Position numbers and translations under genes: made by a program
DNA from: Streptomyces subrutilus
GTDB taxonomy: Bacteria; Actinomycetota; Actinomycetes; Streptomycetales; Streptomycetaceae
Direction: 5' to 3'
Length of the DNA stretch: 64,000 nt
NCBI RefSeq assembly: GCF_008704535.1
Contig: NZ_CP023701.1
Location: 4,156,501 to 4,220,500, forward strand
Notes under the pieces: model-generated
What the model was told of the DNA's origin: nothing
The model's input: only the letters and a program-made list of their open reading frames with translations
Databases searched by the model: none
Shown: positions 24,285 through 33,410 of the stretch, in pieces
How positions within the stretch are numbered: position 1 is the first letter of the stretch
How the letters are laid out: each line of letters opens with the position of its first letter

Positions 24285-24962
24285 TCAGGCGCCCTCGACC
24301 TGCGTCGGCTGCTGGAGCTCGTCCGCGTGCTCGCCCGTCACCAGGTAGACGACGCGCTTGGCGACCGACACGGCGTGGTCGGCGAACCGCTCGTAGTACC
24401 GGCCCAGCAGCGTCACGTCCACCGCCGTCTCGATGCCGTGCTTCCAGCGGTCGTCCATCAGGTGCTGGAACAGCGTGCGGTGCAGCTGGTCCATCTCGTC
24501 GTCGTCCTGCTCCAGCTGGAGCGCCAGGTCGACGTCCTTCGTGATGATCACCTCGGCGGCCTTCGCCATCAGCCGCTGCGCCAGCTGCCCCATCTCCAGG
24601 ATGGTGGCGTGCAGGTCGTGCGGGACCGCGCGGTCCGGGAAGCGCAGCCGGGCGAGCTTCGCCACGTGCTGGGCCAGGTCGCCCGAGCGCTCCAGGTCGG
24701 CGCTCATCCGCAGCGAGGTCACCACGATCCGCAGGTCGGTGGCGACGGGCTGCTGCCGGGCCAGCAGGGCGATGGCGCGGGCCTCCAGGTCGTGCTGGAG
24801 GTCGTCCACCTTCTGGTCGGCGGCGATGACGCTCTCGGCGAGCTTCAGGTCGGCGTCGAGCATGGACGTCGTGGCCCGCCCGATCGCGGAACCGACCAGG
24901 CGGGCCATCTCGACCAGGCCCTCGCCGATCGAGTCCAGTTCCTCGTGGTACGCGTCACGCAT
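24285..24962 (-). CDS. phoU: Phosphate transport system regulator PhoU
   Basis: 225 residues with two PhoU three-helix repeats; acidic metal-binding motifs are at DADLKLAESVI..DQKVDDLQHDLE and TKDVDLALQLEQDDDEMD. PhoU links phosphate-transporter status to the PhoR kinase and dampens PhoP signalling when phosphate is plentiful. It is transcribed divergently from phoR-phoP with a PHO-box-like site between them, the standard Streptomyces layout. Confidence 0.95.
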   Translation of the reverse strand: MRDAYHEELDSIGEGLVEMARLVGSAIGRATTSMLDADLKLAESVIAADQKVDDLQHDLEARAIALLARQQPVATDLRIVVTSLRMSADLERSGDLAQHVAKLARLRFPDRAVPHDLHATILEMGQLAQRLMAKAAEVIITKDVDLALQLEQDDDEMDQLHRTLFQHLMDDRWKHGIETAVDVTLLGRYYERFADHAVSVAKRVVYLVTGEHADELQQPTQVEGA

Positions 24963-25066
24963 GTCTGGTGTCCCTCTCTTGACCTACTTCGGTACGGCCC
25001 GCGGGCCGGGGCGCTCTCGTGCCCCACGCTCACACGGTGGGCCGCGAACGCGTCCGACTCCGGCAC

Positions 25067-25099
25067 CACAAGTGAATCAACCCCGTCGCCAGGGTGAAC
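25067..25099 (-). promoter_or_regulatory. PHO-box-like direct repeats between phoU and phoR-phoP
   Basis: Read on the minus strand, three consecutive 11-nt units are GTTCACCCTGG, CGACGGGGTTG and ATTCACTTGTG. The first and third match the PhoP direct-repeat consensus (GTTCACC-type); the middle one is degenerate. The site lies 105 bases before the phoU start and 74 before phoR, where PhoP autoregulation would be expected. Confidence 0.6.
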
Positions 25100-25172
25100 T
25101 CTGGGCGACGAGTGTTCGAGGTGCCACCCGAACGGCTGTGGAAGTGTCGTCGTGCCTGCTTAACCTGGATGC

Positions 25173-26489
25173 ATGGACGTGAACGCGGCGGTCGCCGCAG
25201 CTGCAGCGATAGCCGGTCTGTGCACCGGTGTCATCGCCATGCTGGCGTTCCGCTGGAGCGAGCGCGACCAGGCCCGCCCCACCCGGAGCTCCATGCGCCC
25301 CGACATCAACGCGGTGCTCCCGCCCGGCGTGGACACCGTCCTCTCCGTGCTCCGCTCCTCCGCCGTCGTCCTCGACGAGGGGGACGCGGTGGTCAAGGCC
25401 AGCTCGGCGGCATATGCCCTCGGCCTGGTCCGCGGCGGCAAGCTCGCCGTGGAGCCCATGCTCCACATGGCGCGCGACACCCGCCGCGACGGAGAGATAC
25501 GCCAGGTCGAGCTGGACCTGCCCCGGCGCGGCACCGGCCGCGGCGAGGCCCTCGCGGTCTCGGCCCGCGTCGCCCCGCTCGGCTCCCGCCTCGTGCTCCT
25601 CCTGGTCGAGGACCTCACCGAGGCCCGCCGCATCGAAGCCGTGCGGCGCGACTTCGTCGCCAACGTCTCGCACGAGCTGAAGACGCCGGTCGGAGCGATC
25701 TCCCTGCTCTCCGAGGCCGTCATGGACGCCTCCGACGATCCCGAGGCGGTCAGCCGCTTCGCCGGCCGCATGCAGATCGAGTCGACCCGCCTGATCAACC
25801 TCGTACAGGAGCTCATCGACCTCTCCCGGGTGCAGAACGACGACCCGCTGGAGGACGCCGAGCCGGTCCGGGTGGACACGCTGGTCGCCGAAGCCATCGA
25901 CCGCTGCCGCCACACGGCGTCGTCCAAGCAGATCACCATGGCCGCGGGCGGCACCGCCGACTTGCGGGTCTGGGGCAACCGCGGACAGCTCGCGGCCGCC
26001 CTCGGCAACCTGGTCGAGAACGCCGTCAACTACAGCCCCGCCCGCACCCGCGTCGGCATAGCCGGACGCAGGGTCGCGGTGCCCGGGGGAGACTTGATCG
26101 AGATCGCCGTGACCGACCAGGGCATCGGCATCCCGGAAAAGGACCGCGAGCGCATCTTCGAGCGCTTCTACCGCGTGGACCCGGCCCGCTCCCGCGCCAC
26201 GGGAGGAACCGGCCTCGGCCTCGCGATCGTGAAGCACGTGGCGGCCTCGCACGGCGGTGAGGTCGCCGTCTGGAGCTCCGAGGGCCAGGGCTCCACCTTC
26301 ACCCTCCGCCTGCCCGAAGCGGCCGCGCCGGCCCCGGCCGCACCCGTCGCCTCACCCGCGTCGCCCACCCCGTCAGCCTCGTCCACCTCAACAGGCTCAT
26401 CCGCCCCACCCGTCGCACCTGCGCTCACCGCAGCACCAGAACCGCACACCGCACCAGCCGCCATCCCTGCCCCGGAGGTCCTTCCGTGA
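25173..26489 (+). CDS. phoR: Sensor histidine kinase PhoR (SenX3-like)
   Basis: 438 residues. One N-terminal membrane helix (about 4-27), a PAS-like region, a HisKA domain with phospho-acceptor His167 in NVSHELKTPVG, and a HATPase domain with N box (LGNLVENAVNYS), G1 (DQGIGIP) and G2 (GGTGLGLAI). The last 65 residues are a Pro/Ala/Ser low-complexity tail. It phosphorylates PhoP under phosphate limitation. Its stop overlaps the phoP start (GTGA), so the two are translationally coupled. Confidence 0.95.
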   Translation: MDVNAAVAAAAAIAGLCTGVIAMLAFRWSERDQARPTRSSMRPDINAVLPPGVDTVLSVLRSSAVVLDEGDAVVKASSAAYALGLVRGGKLAVEPMLHMARDTRRDGEIRQVELDLPRRGTGRGEALAVSARVAPLGSRLVLLLVEDLTEARRIEAVRRDFVANVSHELKTPVGAISLLSEAVMDASDDPEAVSRFAGRMQIESTRLINLVQELIDLSRVQNDDPLEDAEPVRVDTLVAEAIDRCRHTASSKQITMAAGGTADLRVWGNRGQLAAALGNLVENAVNYSPARTRVGIAGRRVAVPGGDLIEIAVTDQGIGIPEKDRERIFERFYRVDPARSRATGGTGLGLAIVKHVAASHGGEVAVWSSEGQGSTFTLRLPEAAAPAPAAPVASPASPTPSASSTSTGSSAPPVAPALTAAPEPHTAPAAIPAPEVLP

Positions 26490-27166
26490 CCCGAGTGCTC
26501 GTCGTCGAGGATGAGGAATCCTTCAGCGACGCCCTGTCCTACATGCTCCGCAAGGAGGGCTTCGAGGTCGCCATCGCCGCGACCGGGCCCGACGGGCTGG
26601 ACGAGTTCGAGCGCAACGGCGCCGACCTCGTCCTCCTCGACCTGATGCTCCCCGGACTGCCCGGCACCGAGGTCTGCCGGCAACTGCGCGGCCGCTCCAA
26701 CGTCCCCGTGATCATGGTGACCGCCAAGGACAGCGAGATCGACAAGGTCGTCGGGCTGGAGATAGGAGCCGACGACTACGTGACGAAGCCCTTCTCCTCG
26801 CGGGAGCTGGTCGCCCGCATCCGCGCGGTCCTGCGCCGCCGCGGCGAGCCGGAGGAGGTCACTCCGGCCGCCCTCGAAGCGGGCCCCGTACGGATGGACG
26901 TCGACCGCCACGTGGTCACCGTCGCCGGCGGCAAGGTCGACCTCCCCCTGAAGGAGTTCGACCTGCTGGAGATGCTGCTGCGCAACGCGGGCCGCGTCCT
27001 GACCCGCATGCAGCTGATCGACCGGGTCTGGGGCGCGGACTACGTCGGCGACACCAAGACCCTCGACGTCCACGTCAAGCGCCTGCGGGCCAAGATCGAG
27101 CCGGACCCGGGCGCGCCGCGCTACCTGGTGACGGTCCGCGGCCTCGGGTACAAGTTCGAGCCGTAG
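26486..27166 (+). CDS. phoP: OmpR-type response regulator PhoP
   Basis: 226 residues. Receiver domain with Asp52 as phospho-acceptor (LVLLDLMLPG), acidic pocket EDEE and switch residues MVTAKD and YVTKPF. The C-terminal winged helix ends LVTVRGLGYKFEP. PhoP controls phosphate scavenging and, in Streptomyces, antibiotic production and nitrogen genes. Starts at GTG overlapping the phoR stop. A long bidirectional terminator follows 182 bases later. Confidence 0.96.
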   Translation: MTRVLVVEDEESFSDALSYMLRKEGFEVAIAATGPDGLDEFERNGADLVLLDLMLPGLPGTEVCRQLRGRSNVPVIMVTAKDSEIDKVVGLEIGADDYVTKPFSSRELVARIRAVLRRRGEPEEVTPAALEAGPVRMDVDRHVVTVAGGKVDLPLKEFDLLEMLLRNAGRVLTRMQLIDRVWGADYVGDTKTLDVHVKRLRAKIEPDPGAPRYLVTVRGLGYKFEP

Positions 27167-27348
27167 GCCGTACCCCCGCGGCGTCCCGGCCCGCCGAGCC
27201 TACGGCGCGCGCCGTACGGGGCCGTCGTGGCCCCGTGCCGCCCGCCCGGCGGTGGGGGCGCGACCGGTGTGGGCCGCGGGCGCCCGCGTCACCCGCACGG
27301 GGGACGCACGGGCCCGCGGCCCGGTGCGTCCACGGGCGCGCGGGCGCG

Positions 27349-27408
27349 GCGCACGTACGGGGAGGGCCCCCGACCGCCTGGGGTCGGGGGCCCTCCCCGT
27401 ACGTGCGC
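27349..27408. terminator. 27-bp perfect hairpin between phoP and lipoprotein gene
   Basis: Left arm 27349-27375 pairs without mismatch to 27382-27408 around a six-base loop; the core is GGGAGGGCCCCCGACC. It lies 13 bases past the convergent lipoprotein stop codon. It is one of the longest perfect stems in the window and should act in both directions. Confidence 0.85.
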
Positions 27409-27421
27409 GTGTCGCGCGGGA

Positions 27422-28075
27422 TCAGTGCCCGGCGGCGTGCGAGGCCGTGCCGGACGGGGTGCCCGAGGGGCTGCCCGTGGCCGCACCGGACGGCGTGCCC
27501 GACGCGCTGCCCGACGGCGTGCCCGAGGCGCCGCCGGACGGGGTGGCGCCGGAGGCCGGGGCGCCGGTCGGACCGTAGGCCGCGTACATGCCGGTGGCCG
27601 GGACGACGAAGGCCTGGAGGGCGACGTCACCGGTGCTGCTGAGCTTGAAGACGACGTCCTGGGCGTCGCCGTTCTTCGCGGCCTCGGCGCCCTCGTCGAT
27701 CTGGGCGGAGGCGTTGCCCTTGCCGCCCAGCACCACGGAACCGCCGGCCGGCACGGTGATCTTGCCGCTGCCCTCGGCCGGCTTGAGCACGACCTTGGCC
27801 CTGCCGCCCGCGACGACGATGTCGTCGAGGGTCTCCGCCTTGGTGCCGGAGTTGAAGACCGTCGCCGAGACGGCGGCCGGGCCCTTCTTGTCCTTCGTGC
27901 CCTGGGTGATCACCAGAGCGTTCTGGATCTGGATCTCGCCCTTGGTGATGGCGGCGTTGTCCGGCTTGATCTGGAGGGTCTGAGCGTCATTGCCCGCACC
28001 GCACGCGGCCAGCGAGGCGATCGAGAACACGACGGCGGTGGCGGCGAGGGCGCCGCGTCGAAGGCTGCGGCTCAC
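27422..28075 (-). CDS. Lipoprotein with DUF461-like domain
   Basis: 217 residues from GTG, with AAGGAG upstream. The signal peptide ends in the lipobox LAAC (Cys25), so it is lipid-anchored outside the membrane. The domain is beta-rich (IQIQNALVITQG, VSATVFNSGTKAETLDDIVV), resembling the PCu(A)C/DUF461 copper-chaperone fold but without an obvious Met/His copper motif. The last 40 residues are Gly/Thr/Pro/Ser repeats (SGTPSGSASGTPSG) likely to span the wall. Convergent to phoP. Confidence 0.82.
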   Translation of the reverse strand: MSRSLRRGALAATAVVFSIASLAACGAGNDAQTLQIKPDNAAITKGEIQIQNALVITQGTKDKKGPAAVSATVFNSGTKAETLDDIVVAGGRAKVVLKPAEGSGKITVPAGGSVVLGGKGNASAQIDEGAEAAKNGDAQDVVFKLSSTGDVALQAFVVPATGMYAAYGPTGAPASGATPSGGASGTPSGSASGTPSGAATGSPSGTPSGTASHAAGH

Positions 28076-28720
28076 GGCGGCGGCATCTCCTTGGACGAAC
28101 GGAAGGGGAGGGTGGGCGCTCGGAACGGCCGAGGTAAAGCCGCTCTAAGGGTGTGTCAGCGGGCTTAGGTTACCGAGCCGCCGCCCCGGCCCCGCACCCG
28201 ACCCTCCGCAGCGGGCCCGCCGCCCTCGGACGCCCCGCGATCTCGCATTCCGTCCACCGGGACTCCGCGCCCGCGATCACCGGCGGATCGCCGCGCGATC
28301 ACCGGCCGGTCCGCGCCCGATCCCGGCCGATCACGAACGGCCGGGATATCGCGCACCGCCGTGCGGTGATCAATTCCGGGATTCCTTCGAACGCAGGCCG
28401 GTGATCAATTCCCGATTGGGCCGGAACCCGTGCCGCGCGGGCGCCCGCCAGTCGAACGGAGTAGTCGGTTTTCCCGACTCCGAACCGCCCAAAACGGGAC
28501 GTACGTCACACCGGTGGGAGTCCCGGACAGGTGTAGCGTGGCCCTTTCGCCCGGTCCGTACAGCGCCCCCGACCTGCGAAGACCCCCTTCCGGAAGCCTT
28601 CCGCAGCACGTTCGTGTCTGTGTTGTCAAGCCCCGAGATGGGCCCTGACCTGCGAAAACGCCATTCATAACGGTCAGTTCTCGTGTTACCCTGGATAGCC
28701 ACGGAAGGGGTACCTGTCAC
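28076..28720. other. 645-bp gene-free region upstream of carD with GATCACCGG/CGGTGATC repeats
   Basis: No convincing gene is seen; a frame on the minus strand across 28370-29212 only mirrors carD. GATCACCGG occurs at 28275 and 28297, GATCAC at 28329, and the 14-mer CGGTGATCAATTCC occurs in direct repeat at 28364 and 28399. The part nearest carD is A/T-richer, with a TACCCT hexamer at about 28687 and a GGAAGGGG ribosome binding site, a plausible carD promoter and leader. Confidence 0.6.
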
Positions 28721-29203
28721 ATGACGTTCAAGGTTGGCGACACCGTGGTCTATCCCCATCACGGGGCCGCGCTGATCGAGGCCATTGAGACTCGTCAGAT
28801 CAAAGGCGTGGACAAGACCTACTTGGTGCTCAAGGTCGCCCAGGGCGACCTGACGGTACGTGTGCCTGCGGACAATGCGGAGTTCGTCGGTGTTCGCGAC
28901 GTAGTCGGCCAGGACGGGCTGGACCGGGTCTTCGAGGTGCTTCGCGCACCGTACGCCGAAGAGCCGACGAACTGGTCCCGGCGCTACAAGGCAAATCTGG
29001 AGAAGCTCGCTTCTGGCGATGTCATCAAGGTCGCCGAAGTGGTGCGTGACCTGTGGCGTCGTGAGCGCGAGCGCGGACTCTCCGCGGGTGAGAAGCGCAT
29101 GCTCGCGAAGGCACGGCAGATCCTGGTCAGCGAGCTCGCGCTCGCCGAGAACACGAACGAGGACAAGGCCGAGGCCCTCCTCGACGAGGTTCTCGCGTCC
29201 TGA
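28721..29203 (+). CDS. carD: CarD-family RNA polymerase-binding regulator
   Basis: 160 residues. The N-terminal Tudor-like RNA-polymerase interaction domain (1-55) starts MTFKVGDTVVYPHHGAALIE. The C-terminal helical domain contains the DNA-wedging region NWSRRYKANLEKLASGD with the conserved Trp. CarD stabilises open promoter complexes, notably at rRNA promoters, and is essential in mycobacteria. It is followed by a terminator, then ispD-ispF. Confidence 0.96.
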   Translation: MTFKVGDTVVYPHHGAALIEAIETRQIKGVDKTYLVLKVAQGDLTVRVPADNAEFVGVRDVVGQDGLDRVFEVLRAPYAEEPTNWSRRYKANLEKLASGDVIKVAEVVRDLWRRERERGLSAGEKRMLAKARQILVSELALAENTNEDKAEALLDEVLAS

Positions 29204-29275
29204 CGCGAGCACCCCGTACCTCTGATCTCATCAGAACAGTGTTCACACAGTTGTGCCGCGGTGCCCGATGACACG

Positions 29276-29295
29276 ACCCCCCCTCCACGGGGGGT
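29276..29295 (+). terminator. Terminator after carD
   Basis: ACCCCCC (29276-29282) pairs with GGGGGGT (29289-29295) and is followed by CTGTTG, 72 bases past the carD stop. Confidence 0.6.
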
Positions 29296-29543
29296 CTGTT
29301 GCCGGGCGCTGCGGCATGTCCGTATCCGCACCTTCCCACCCGCCCGTACCCGTCATTCCCGCGCGCATGCCCGCTCGCTCCACGATCCGAGCCGCCGGGT
29401 CCGGGCAGCCGGCTCGACCGGTCACGGAAGGGGCGAGGGAGCGTCGCACCCGGCGCGTCCCCACCCTCAAGCCGGGGACGCACCCAGGGCCATACCCATG
29501 TCGGCCGAAGCCACAAACCTGGCCGCGCAACCCGGAGCCACCG
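29296..29543 (+). other. Leader region before ispD
   Basis: About 250 bases without a supported gene. The ispD frame stays open leftwards to 29253, but the sequence there is Pro/Arg-rich with no ribosome binding site. It probably contains the ispD-ispF promoter; no clear hexamer pair could be picked out. Confidence 0.4.
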
Positions 29544-30290
29544 ATGTCTGACGAATCGCGACCGCACCGCACCGCGGCGGTCATCCCGGCCGCCGGCCGC
29601 GGCGTCCGCCTGGGCCCCGGCGCCCCCAAGGCCCTGCGGGCCCTGGGCGGCACCCCGATGCTCGTCCACGCCGTCCGTGCGATGGCCCGCTCCCGCGCGG
29701 TCTCCCTCGTGGTGGTCGTGGCGCCGCCCGAGGGCGCCGCCGAGGTGCGCCTGCTGCTCGACGAGCACACGCTCCCCGACCGCACCGAGGTCCTGGTCGT
29801 CCCGGGCGGCGAGACGCGCCAGGAGTCCGTCCGGGCCGGCCTGGACGCCCTGCCGGCCGACGTCACCTCCGTGCTCGTCCACGACGCGGCCCGCCCGCTG
29901 GTGCCCGTGGACACCGTCGACTCCGTCGTCGAGGCCCTCCGCGCCGGCGCCCCCGCCGTCGTGCCCGGGCTGCCACTGGCCGACACCGTCAAGGAGGTCG
30001 GGCCCGGTGCGCCCGGCCGCCCCGAGCCGGTCGTCGCCACGCCCGAACGGGCCCGGCTGCGCGCCGTCCAGACCCCGCAGGGATTCGACCTCCCGACCCT
30101 CCTGCGGGCCCACGCCGAGATCGCCCTGGCCGGCGAGGGCGCCACCGACGACGCCGGCATGGTGGAACGGCTCGGCGTCACCGTCGTGGTCGTCCCCGGC
30201 CACGACGAGGCCTTCAAGGTCACCCGCCCGCTCGACCTCGTCCTCGCCGAGGCCGTACTCGCCCGCAGGAGGGCCACCGATGCCTACTGA
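29544..30290 (+). CDS. ispD: 2-C-methyl-D-erythritol 4-phosphate cytidylyltransferase
   Basis: 248 residues from the ATG preceded by CCCGGAGCC. The nucleotidyltransferase loop is VIPAAGRGVRLGPGAPKAL (about 12-30), with further motifs VLVHDAARPLV and the catalytic Lys in AFKVTRP. It makes CDP-methylerythritol in the non-mevalonate isoprenoid pathway. The ispF start overlaps its last 11 bases, so the two are coupled. Confidence 0.95.
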   Translation: MSDESRPHRTAAVIPAAGRGVRLGPGAPKALRALGGTPMLVHAVRAMARSRAVSLVVVVAPPEGAAEVRLLLDEHTLPDRTEVLVVPGGETRQESVRAGLDALPADVTSVLVHDAARPLVPVDTVDSVVEALRAGAPAVVPGLPLADTVKEVGPGAPGRPEPVVATPERARLRAVQTPQGFDLPTLLRAHAEIALAGEGATDDAGMVERLGVTVVVVPGHDEAFKVTRPLDLVLAEAVLARRRATDAY

Positions 30291-30795
30291 CCCCTCGGTC
30301 GCCGCAGCCGCCCCGCTGATCCCGCTCGTCGGCATCGGCACCGACGTGCACGCCTTCGAGGCCGGCCGCGAGCTGTGGTGCGCGGGCCTGCTCTGGGAGG
30401 GCGAGGACGGCCTCGCCGGCCACTCCGACGGCGACGTCGCGGCCCACGCCGCCTGCGACGCCCTCTTCTCCGCCGCCGGCGTCGGCGACCTCGGCGCGCA
30501 CTTCGGCACCTCCCGCCCCGAGTGGTCCGGCGCCGCGGGCGTCACGCTGCTCGCGGAGGCCGCCCGCATCGTCCGCGCCGAGGGCTTCGAGATCGGCAAC
30601 ATCGCGATCCAGGTGATCGGTGTGCGCCCGAAGATCGGCAAGCGGCGCGAAGAGGCACAGAAGGCGCTCGCGGCCGCCGCGGGCGCCCCCGTCTCCGTCT
30701 CCGGCACCACCACCGACGGACTGGGCCTCACCGGCCGCGCCGAAGGCCTCGCCGCCCTCGCCACCGCCCTCGTGTACCGGACGAATCGGGCCTAG
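30280..30795 (+). CDS. ispF: 2-C-methyl-D-erythritol 2,4-cyclodiphosphate synthase
   Basis: 171 residues, the family length. Zinc ligands are in GTDVHAFE (Asp, His) and GHSDGDVAAHAACDAL (His). The C-terminal TTTDGLGLTGRAEG is the family signature. It acts two steps after IspD. It overlaps ispD and is followed by cysS with its own leaderless promoter. Confidence 0.95.
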   Translation: MPTDPSVAAAAPLIPLVGIGTDVHAFEAGRELWCAGLLWEGEDGLAGHSDGDVAAHAACDALFSAAGVGDLGAHFGTSRPEWSGAAGVTLLAEAARIVRAEGFEIGNIAIQVIGVRPKIGKRREEAQKALAAAAGAPVSVSGTTTDGLGLTGRAEGLAALATALVYRTNRA

Positions 30796-30900
30796 TACGG
30801 CACCCGTGCCCGCCGTCGGCGACACCGCTTGCGCAACAAACGTGCCCCGCACCCCGAAAGGGTCGCGGGGCACTGCTATGCGCGCACTACCCTGGATGCC

Positions 30901-32301
30901 GTGACTATTCGCCTGTACGACACCAGCGCCCGGCAGATCCGCGACTTCGCCCCGCTCACAGCGGGCTGTGTCTCGATCTACCTCTGCGGCGCCACGGTGC
31001 AGGCCGCCCCGCACATCGGGCACATCCGGTCGGGCCTCAACTTCGACATGATGCGCCGCTGGTTCGAGTACCGGGGCTACGAGGTCACCTTCATCCGCAA
31101 CGTCACGGACATCGACGACAAGATCATCGCCAAGTCGGCCGAGCAGCGCCGCCCGTGGTGGTCCATCGGCTACGAGAACGAGCGGGCCTTCAACGACGGC
31201 TACGCGGCGCTCGGCTGCCTGCCGCCCACCTACGAGCCCCGCGCCACCGGCCACGTCACCGAGATGGTCGAGATGATGCGCGGCCTCATCGAGCGCGGCC
31301 ACGCCTACGAGTCCGAGGGCAACGTCTACTTCGACGTCACGTCGTACCCCGGCTACCTCTCGCTCTCCCGCCAGGAGCTCGACAACATCCGCCAGCCGGA
31401 GTCCACCGGCGAGACCGGCAAGCGCGACGCGCGCGACTTCGCCATGTGGAAGACGGCCAAGAACGGCGAGCCCTCCTGGGAGACCCCGTGGGGCCGCGGC
31501 CGCCCGGGCTGGCACCTGGAGTGCTCCGCGATGGCGCACAAGTACCTCGGCGAGGCCTTCGACATCCACGGCGGCGGGCTGGACCTGATCTTCCCGCACC
31601 ACGAGAACGAGATCGCCCAGGCCAAGGCCTTCGGCGACGCGTTCGCGAACTACTGGGTGCACAACGCCTGGGTCACCATGTCCGGCGAGAAGATGTCCAA
31701 GTCCCTCGGGAACTCGGTGCTCGTCTCCGAGATGGTCAAGCAGTGGCGCCCGATCGTCCTGCGCTACTACCTCGGCACCCCGCACTACCGGTCGATGATC
31801 GAGTACAGCGAGGAGGCCCTGCGCGAGGCCGAGTCCGCCTTCGCCCGGATCGAGGGCTTCTACCAGCGCGTCATCGAGAAGGCCGGCAAGCCCGTCGAGC
31901 CGGCCGCCGAGGTCCCGCCCGCCTTCGCCGAGGCGATGGACGACGACCTCGGGGTGCCGCAGGCCCTCGCCATCGTCCACACCACCGTCCGCCAGGGCAA
32001 CAGCGCGCTGGCCGCCGACGACAAGGACGCGGCCATCGCCCGCCTGTCCGAGGTGCGGGCCATGCTCGACGTCCTCGGCCTCGACCCGCTCGACCCGCAC
32101 TGGGCCGGCGAGGCCGACCGCGGCGAGGACCTGCACGGCGCCGTCGACACGCTCGTCCGCCTCGTCCTGGAGCAGCGCGAATCCGCCCGGGCCCGCAAGG
32201 ACTGGGCCACCGCCGACGCCATCCGCGACCAGCTCCAGCAGTCCGGCCTGGTCATCGAGGACAGCCCCACCGGACCCCGCTGGACGCTCGGCCCCCGCTG
32301 A
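30901..32301 (+). CDS. cysS: Cysteinyl-tRNA synthetase
   Basis: 466 residues from GTG; TACCCT ends 7 bases before it with no Shine-Dalgarno. Class I motifs: HIGH-type site APHIGHIRSG, zinc ligands in YLCGATV, WHLECSAM and HHENE, and KMSKSLGNS. It charges tRNA-Cys. True CysS is distinguished from the related mycothiol enzyme MshC by overall length and the C-terminal anticodon-binding DALR-like region, which is present. Confidence 0.95.
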   Translation: MTIRLYDTSARQIRDFAPLTAGCVSIYLCGATVQAAPHIGHIRSGLNFDMMRRWFEYRGYEVTFIRNVTDIDDKIIAKSAEQRRPWWSIGYENERAFNDGYAALGCLPPTYEPRATGHVTEMVEMMRGLIERGHAYESEGNVYFDVTSYPGYLSLSRQELDNIRQPESTGETGKRDARDFAMWKTAKNGEPSWETPWGRGRPGWHLECSAMAHKYLGEAFDIHGGGLDLIFPHHENEIAQAKAFGDAFANYWVHNAWVTMSGEKMSKSLGNSVLVSEMVKQWRPIVLRYYLGTPHYRSMIEYSEEALREAESAFARIEGFYQRVIEKAGKPVEPAAEVPPAFAEAMDDDLGVPQALAIVHTTVRQGNSALAADDKDAAIARLSEVRAMLDVLGLDPLDPHWAGEADRGEDLHGAVDTLVRLVLEQRESARARKDWATADAIRDQLQQSGLVIEDSPTGPRWTLGPR

Positions 32302-32322
32302 GCCCACCGGAGCAGTCCGGCT

Positions 32323-32348
32323 GTGCCGCCCGGCGTCCCGGGCGGCAC
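32323..32348 (+). terminator. Terminator after cysS
   Basis: A perfect 11-bp stem GTGCCGCCCGG (32323-32333) with 32338-32348 and a CGTC loop, followed by ACTCTTCAT. It separates cysS from the rRNA methyltransferase gene. Confidence 0.8.
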
Positions 32349-32396
32349 ACTCTTCATACGTACACACCGCAGCACCAACGAAAACAGGTAGAAGTC

Positions 32397-33368
32397 ATGG
32401 CCGGGAACAGCCAGCGCAGGAACCGCCGCACGTCCAACAAGAAGGGCGCGACGGTCGGCAGCGGTGGCCAGCGGCGCAAGGGCCTGGAAGGCAGGGGCCC
32501 GACGCCCAAGGCCGAGGACCGTAAGAAGCACAAGGCGAACCGCATCAGCAACGCCATGGCCCGCCAGGCCGCCAAGCGCCGCCCGGCCCCGCGCCGCGGC
32601 GGCCCCAAGGGCACCAGCGAGATGGTCGTCGGCCGCAACCCGGTCTTCGAGGCGCTGCGCGACGGCGTCCCCGCCACCACGCTCTACGTCCAGCAGTTCA
32701 TCGACAACGACGAGCGCGTCCGCGAGGCCCTCCAGCTCGCCGCGGAGCGCGGCAACATCAACCTGATGGAAGCCCCGCGCCCCGAGCTCGACCGGCTGAC
32801 CAACGGGCTCAACCACCAGGGCCTCGTCCTCCAGGTCCCCCCGTACGAGTACGCGCACCCCGAGGACCTCACCGCCGCCGCCTACGACAGCGGCGACGAC
32901 CCGCTGATCGTGGCGCTCGACGGCGTCACCGACCCGCGCAACCTCGGTGCGATCGTCCGCTCCGTCTGCGCCTTCGGCGGCCACGGCGTGGTCATCCCCG
33001 AGCGCCGCGCCGCCGGCATGACCGCCGGTGCCTGGAAGACCTCGGCCGGCACCGCCGCCCGCACCCCGGTCGCCCGCGTCACCAACCTCACCCGCGCCCT
33101 CCAGGACTACCGCAAGGCCGGCATCACCATCGTCGGCCTCGCCGCCGAGGGCGAGCACACGGTCAACGACCTCGAAGCGCTCGCCGGCCCGGTGGTCATC
33201 GTCGTCGGCTCCGAGGGCAAGGGCCTCGGCCGCCTCGTCGGCGAGAACTGCGACTACCTCGTGCGCATCCCGATGCCGGGCGGCGCCGAGTCCCTCAACG
33301 CCGGTGTCGCCGCGGGCGTCGTGCTCTACGAGGCGGCCCGCCGCCGCGCCGACCGCGGCCGCGCCTGA
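32397..33368 (+). CDS. rlmB: 23S rRNA 2'-O-ribose methyltransferase (TrmH/RlmB, SPOUT family)
   Basis: 323 residues. A basic, disordered N-terminal tail (1-75, many Lys/Arg) precedes the substrate-binding domain (MVVGRNPVFEALRDG) and the SPOUT catalytic domain with motifs DGVTDPRNLGAIVRS, VVIVVGSEGKGLGR and IPMPGGAESLNAGVAAG. It would methylate the ribose of a conserved guanosine in 23S rRNA. The assignment to RlmB rather than a thiostrepton-type resistance methyltransferase rests on length and genomic position. Confidence 0.88.
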   Translation: MAGNSQRRNRRTSNKKGATVGSGGQRRKGLEGRGPTPKAEDRKKHKANRISNAMARQAAKRRPAPRRGGPKGTSEMVVGRNPVFEALRDGVPATTLYVQQFIDNDERVREALQLAAERGNINLMEAPRPELDRLTNGLNHQGLVLQVPPYEYAHPEDLTAAAYDSGDDPLIVALDGVTDPRNLGAIVRSVCAFGGHGVVIPERRAAGMTAGAWKTSAGTAARTPVARVTNLTRALQDYRKAGITIVGLAAEGEHTVNDLEALAGPVVIVVGSEGKGLGRLVGENCDYLVRIPMPGGAESLNAGVAAGVVLYEAARRRADRGRA

Positions 33369-33410
33369 TCCCTTGATCCACTCGGCCCACGGAAAGTGAC
33401 CCGTGCGCGT

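Noticed and set aside
28370..29212. An open frame antisense to carD
   Set aside because: It exists only because carD's codons are G/C at third positions; no start signal and no protein similarity that I recognise.
30375..32397. The frame open from ispF through cysS into the rRNA methyltransferase gene
   Set aside because: Only the last part, from ATG 32397, has coding character; the rest overlaps ispF and cysS out of frame.
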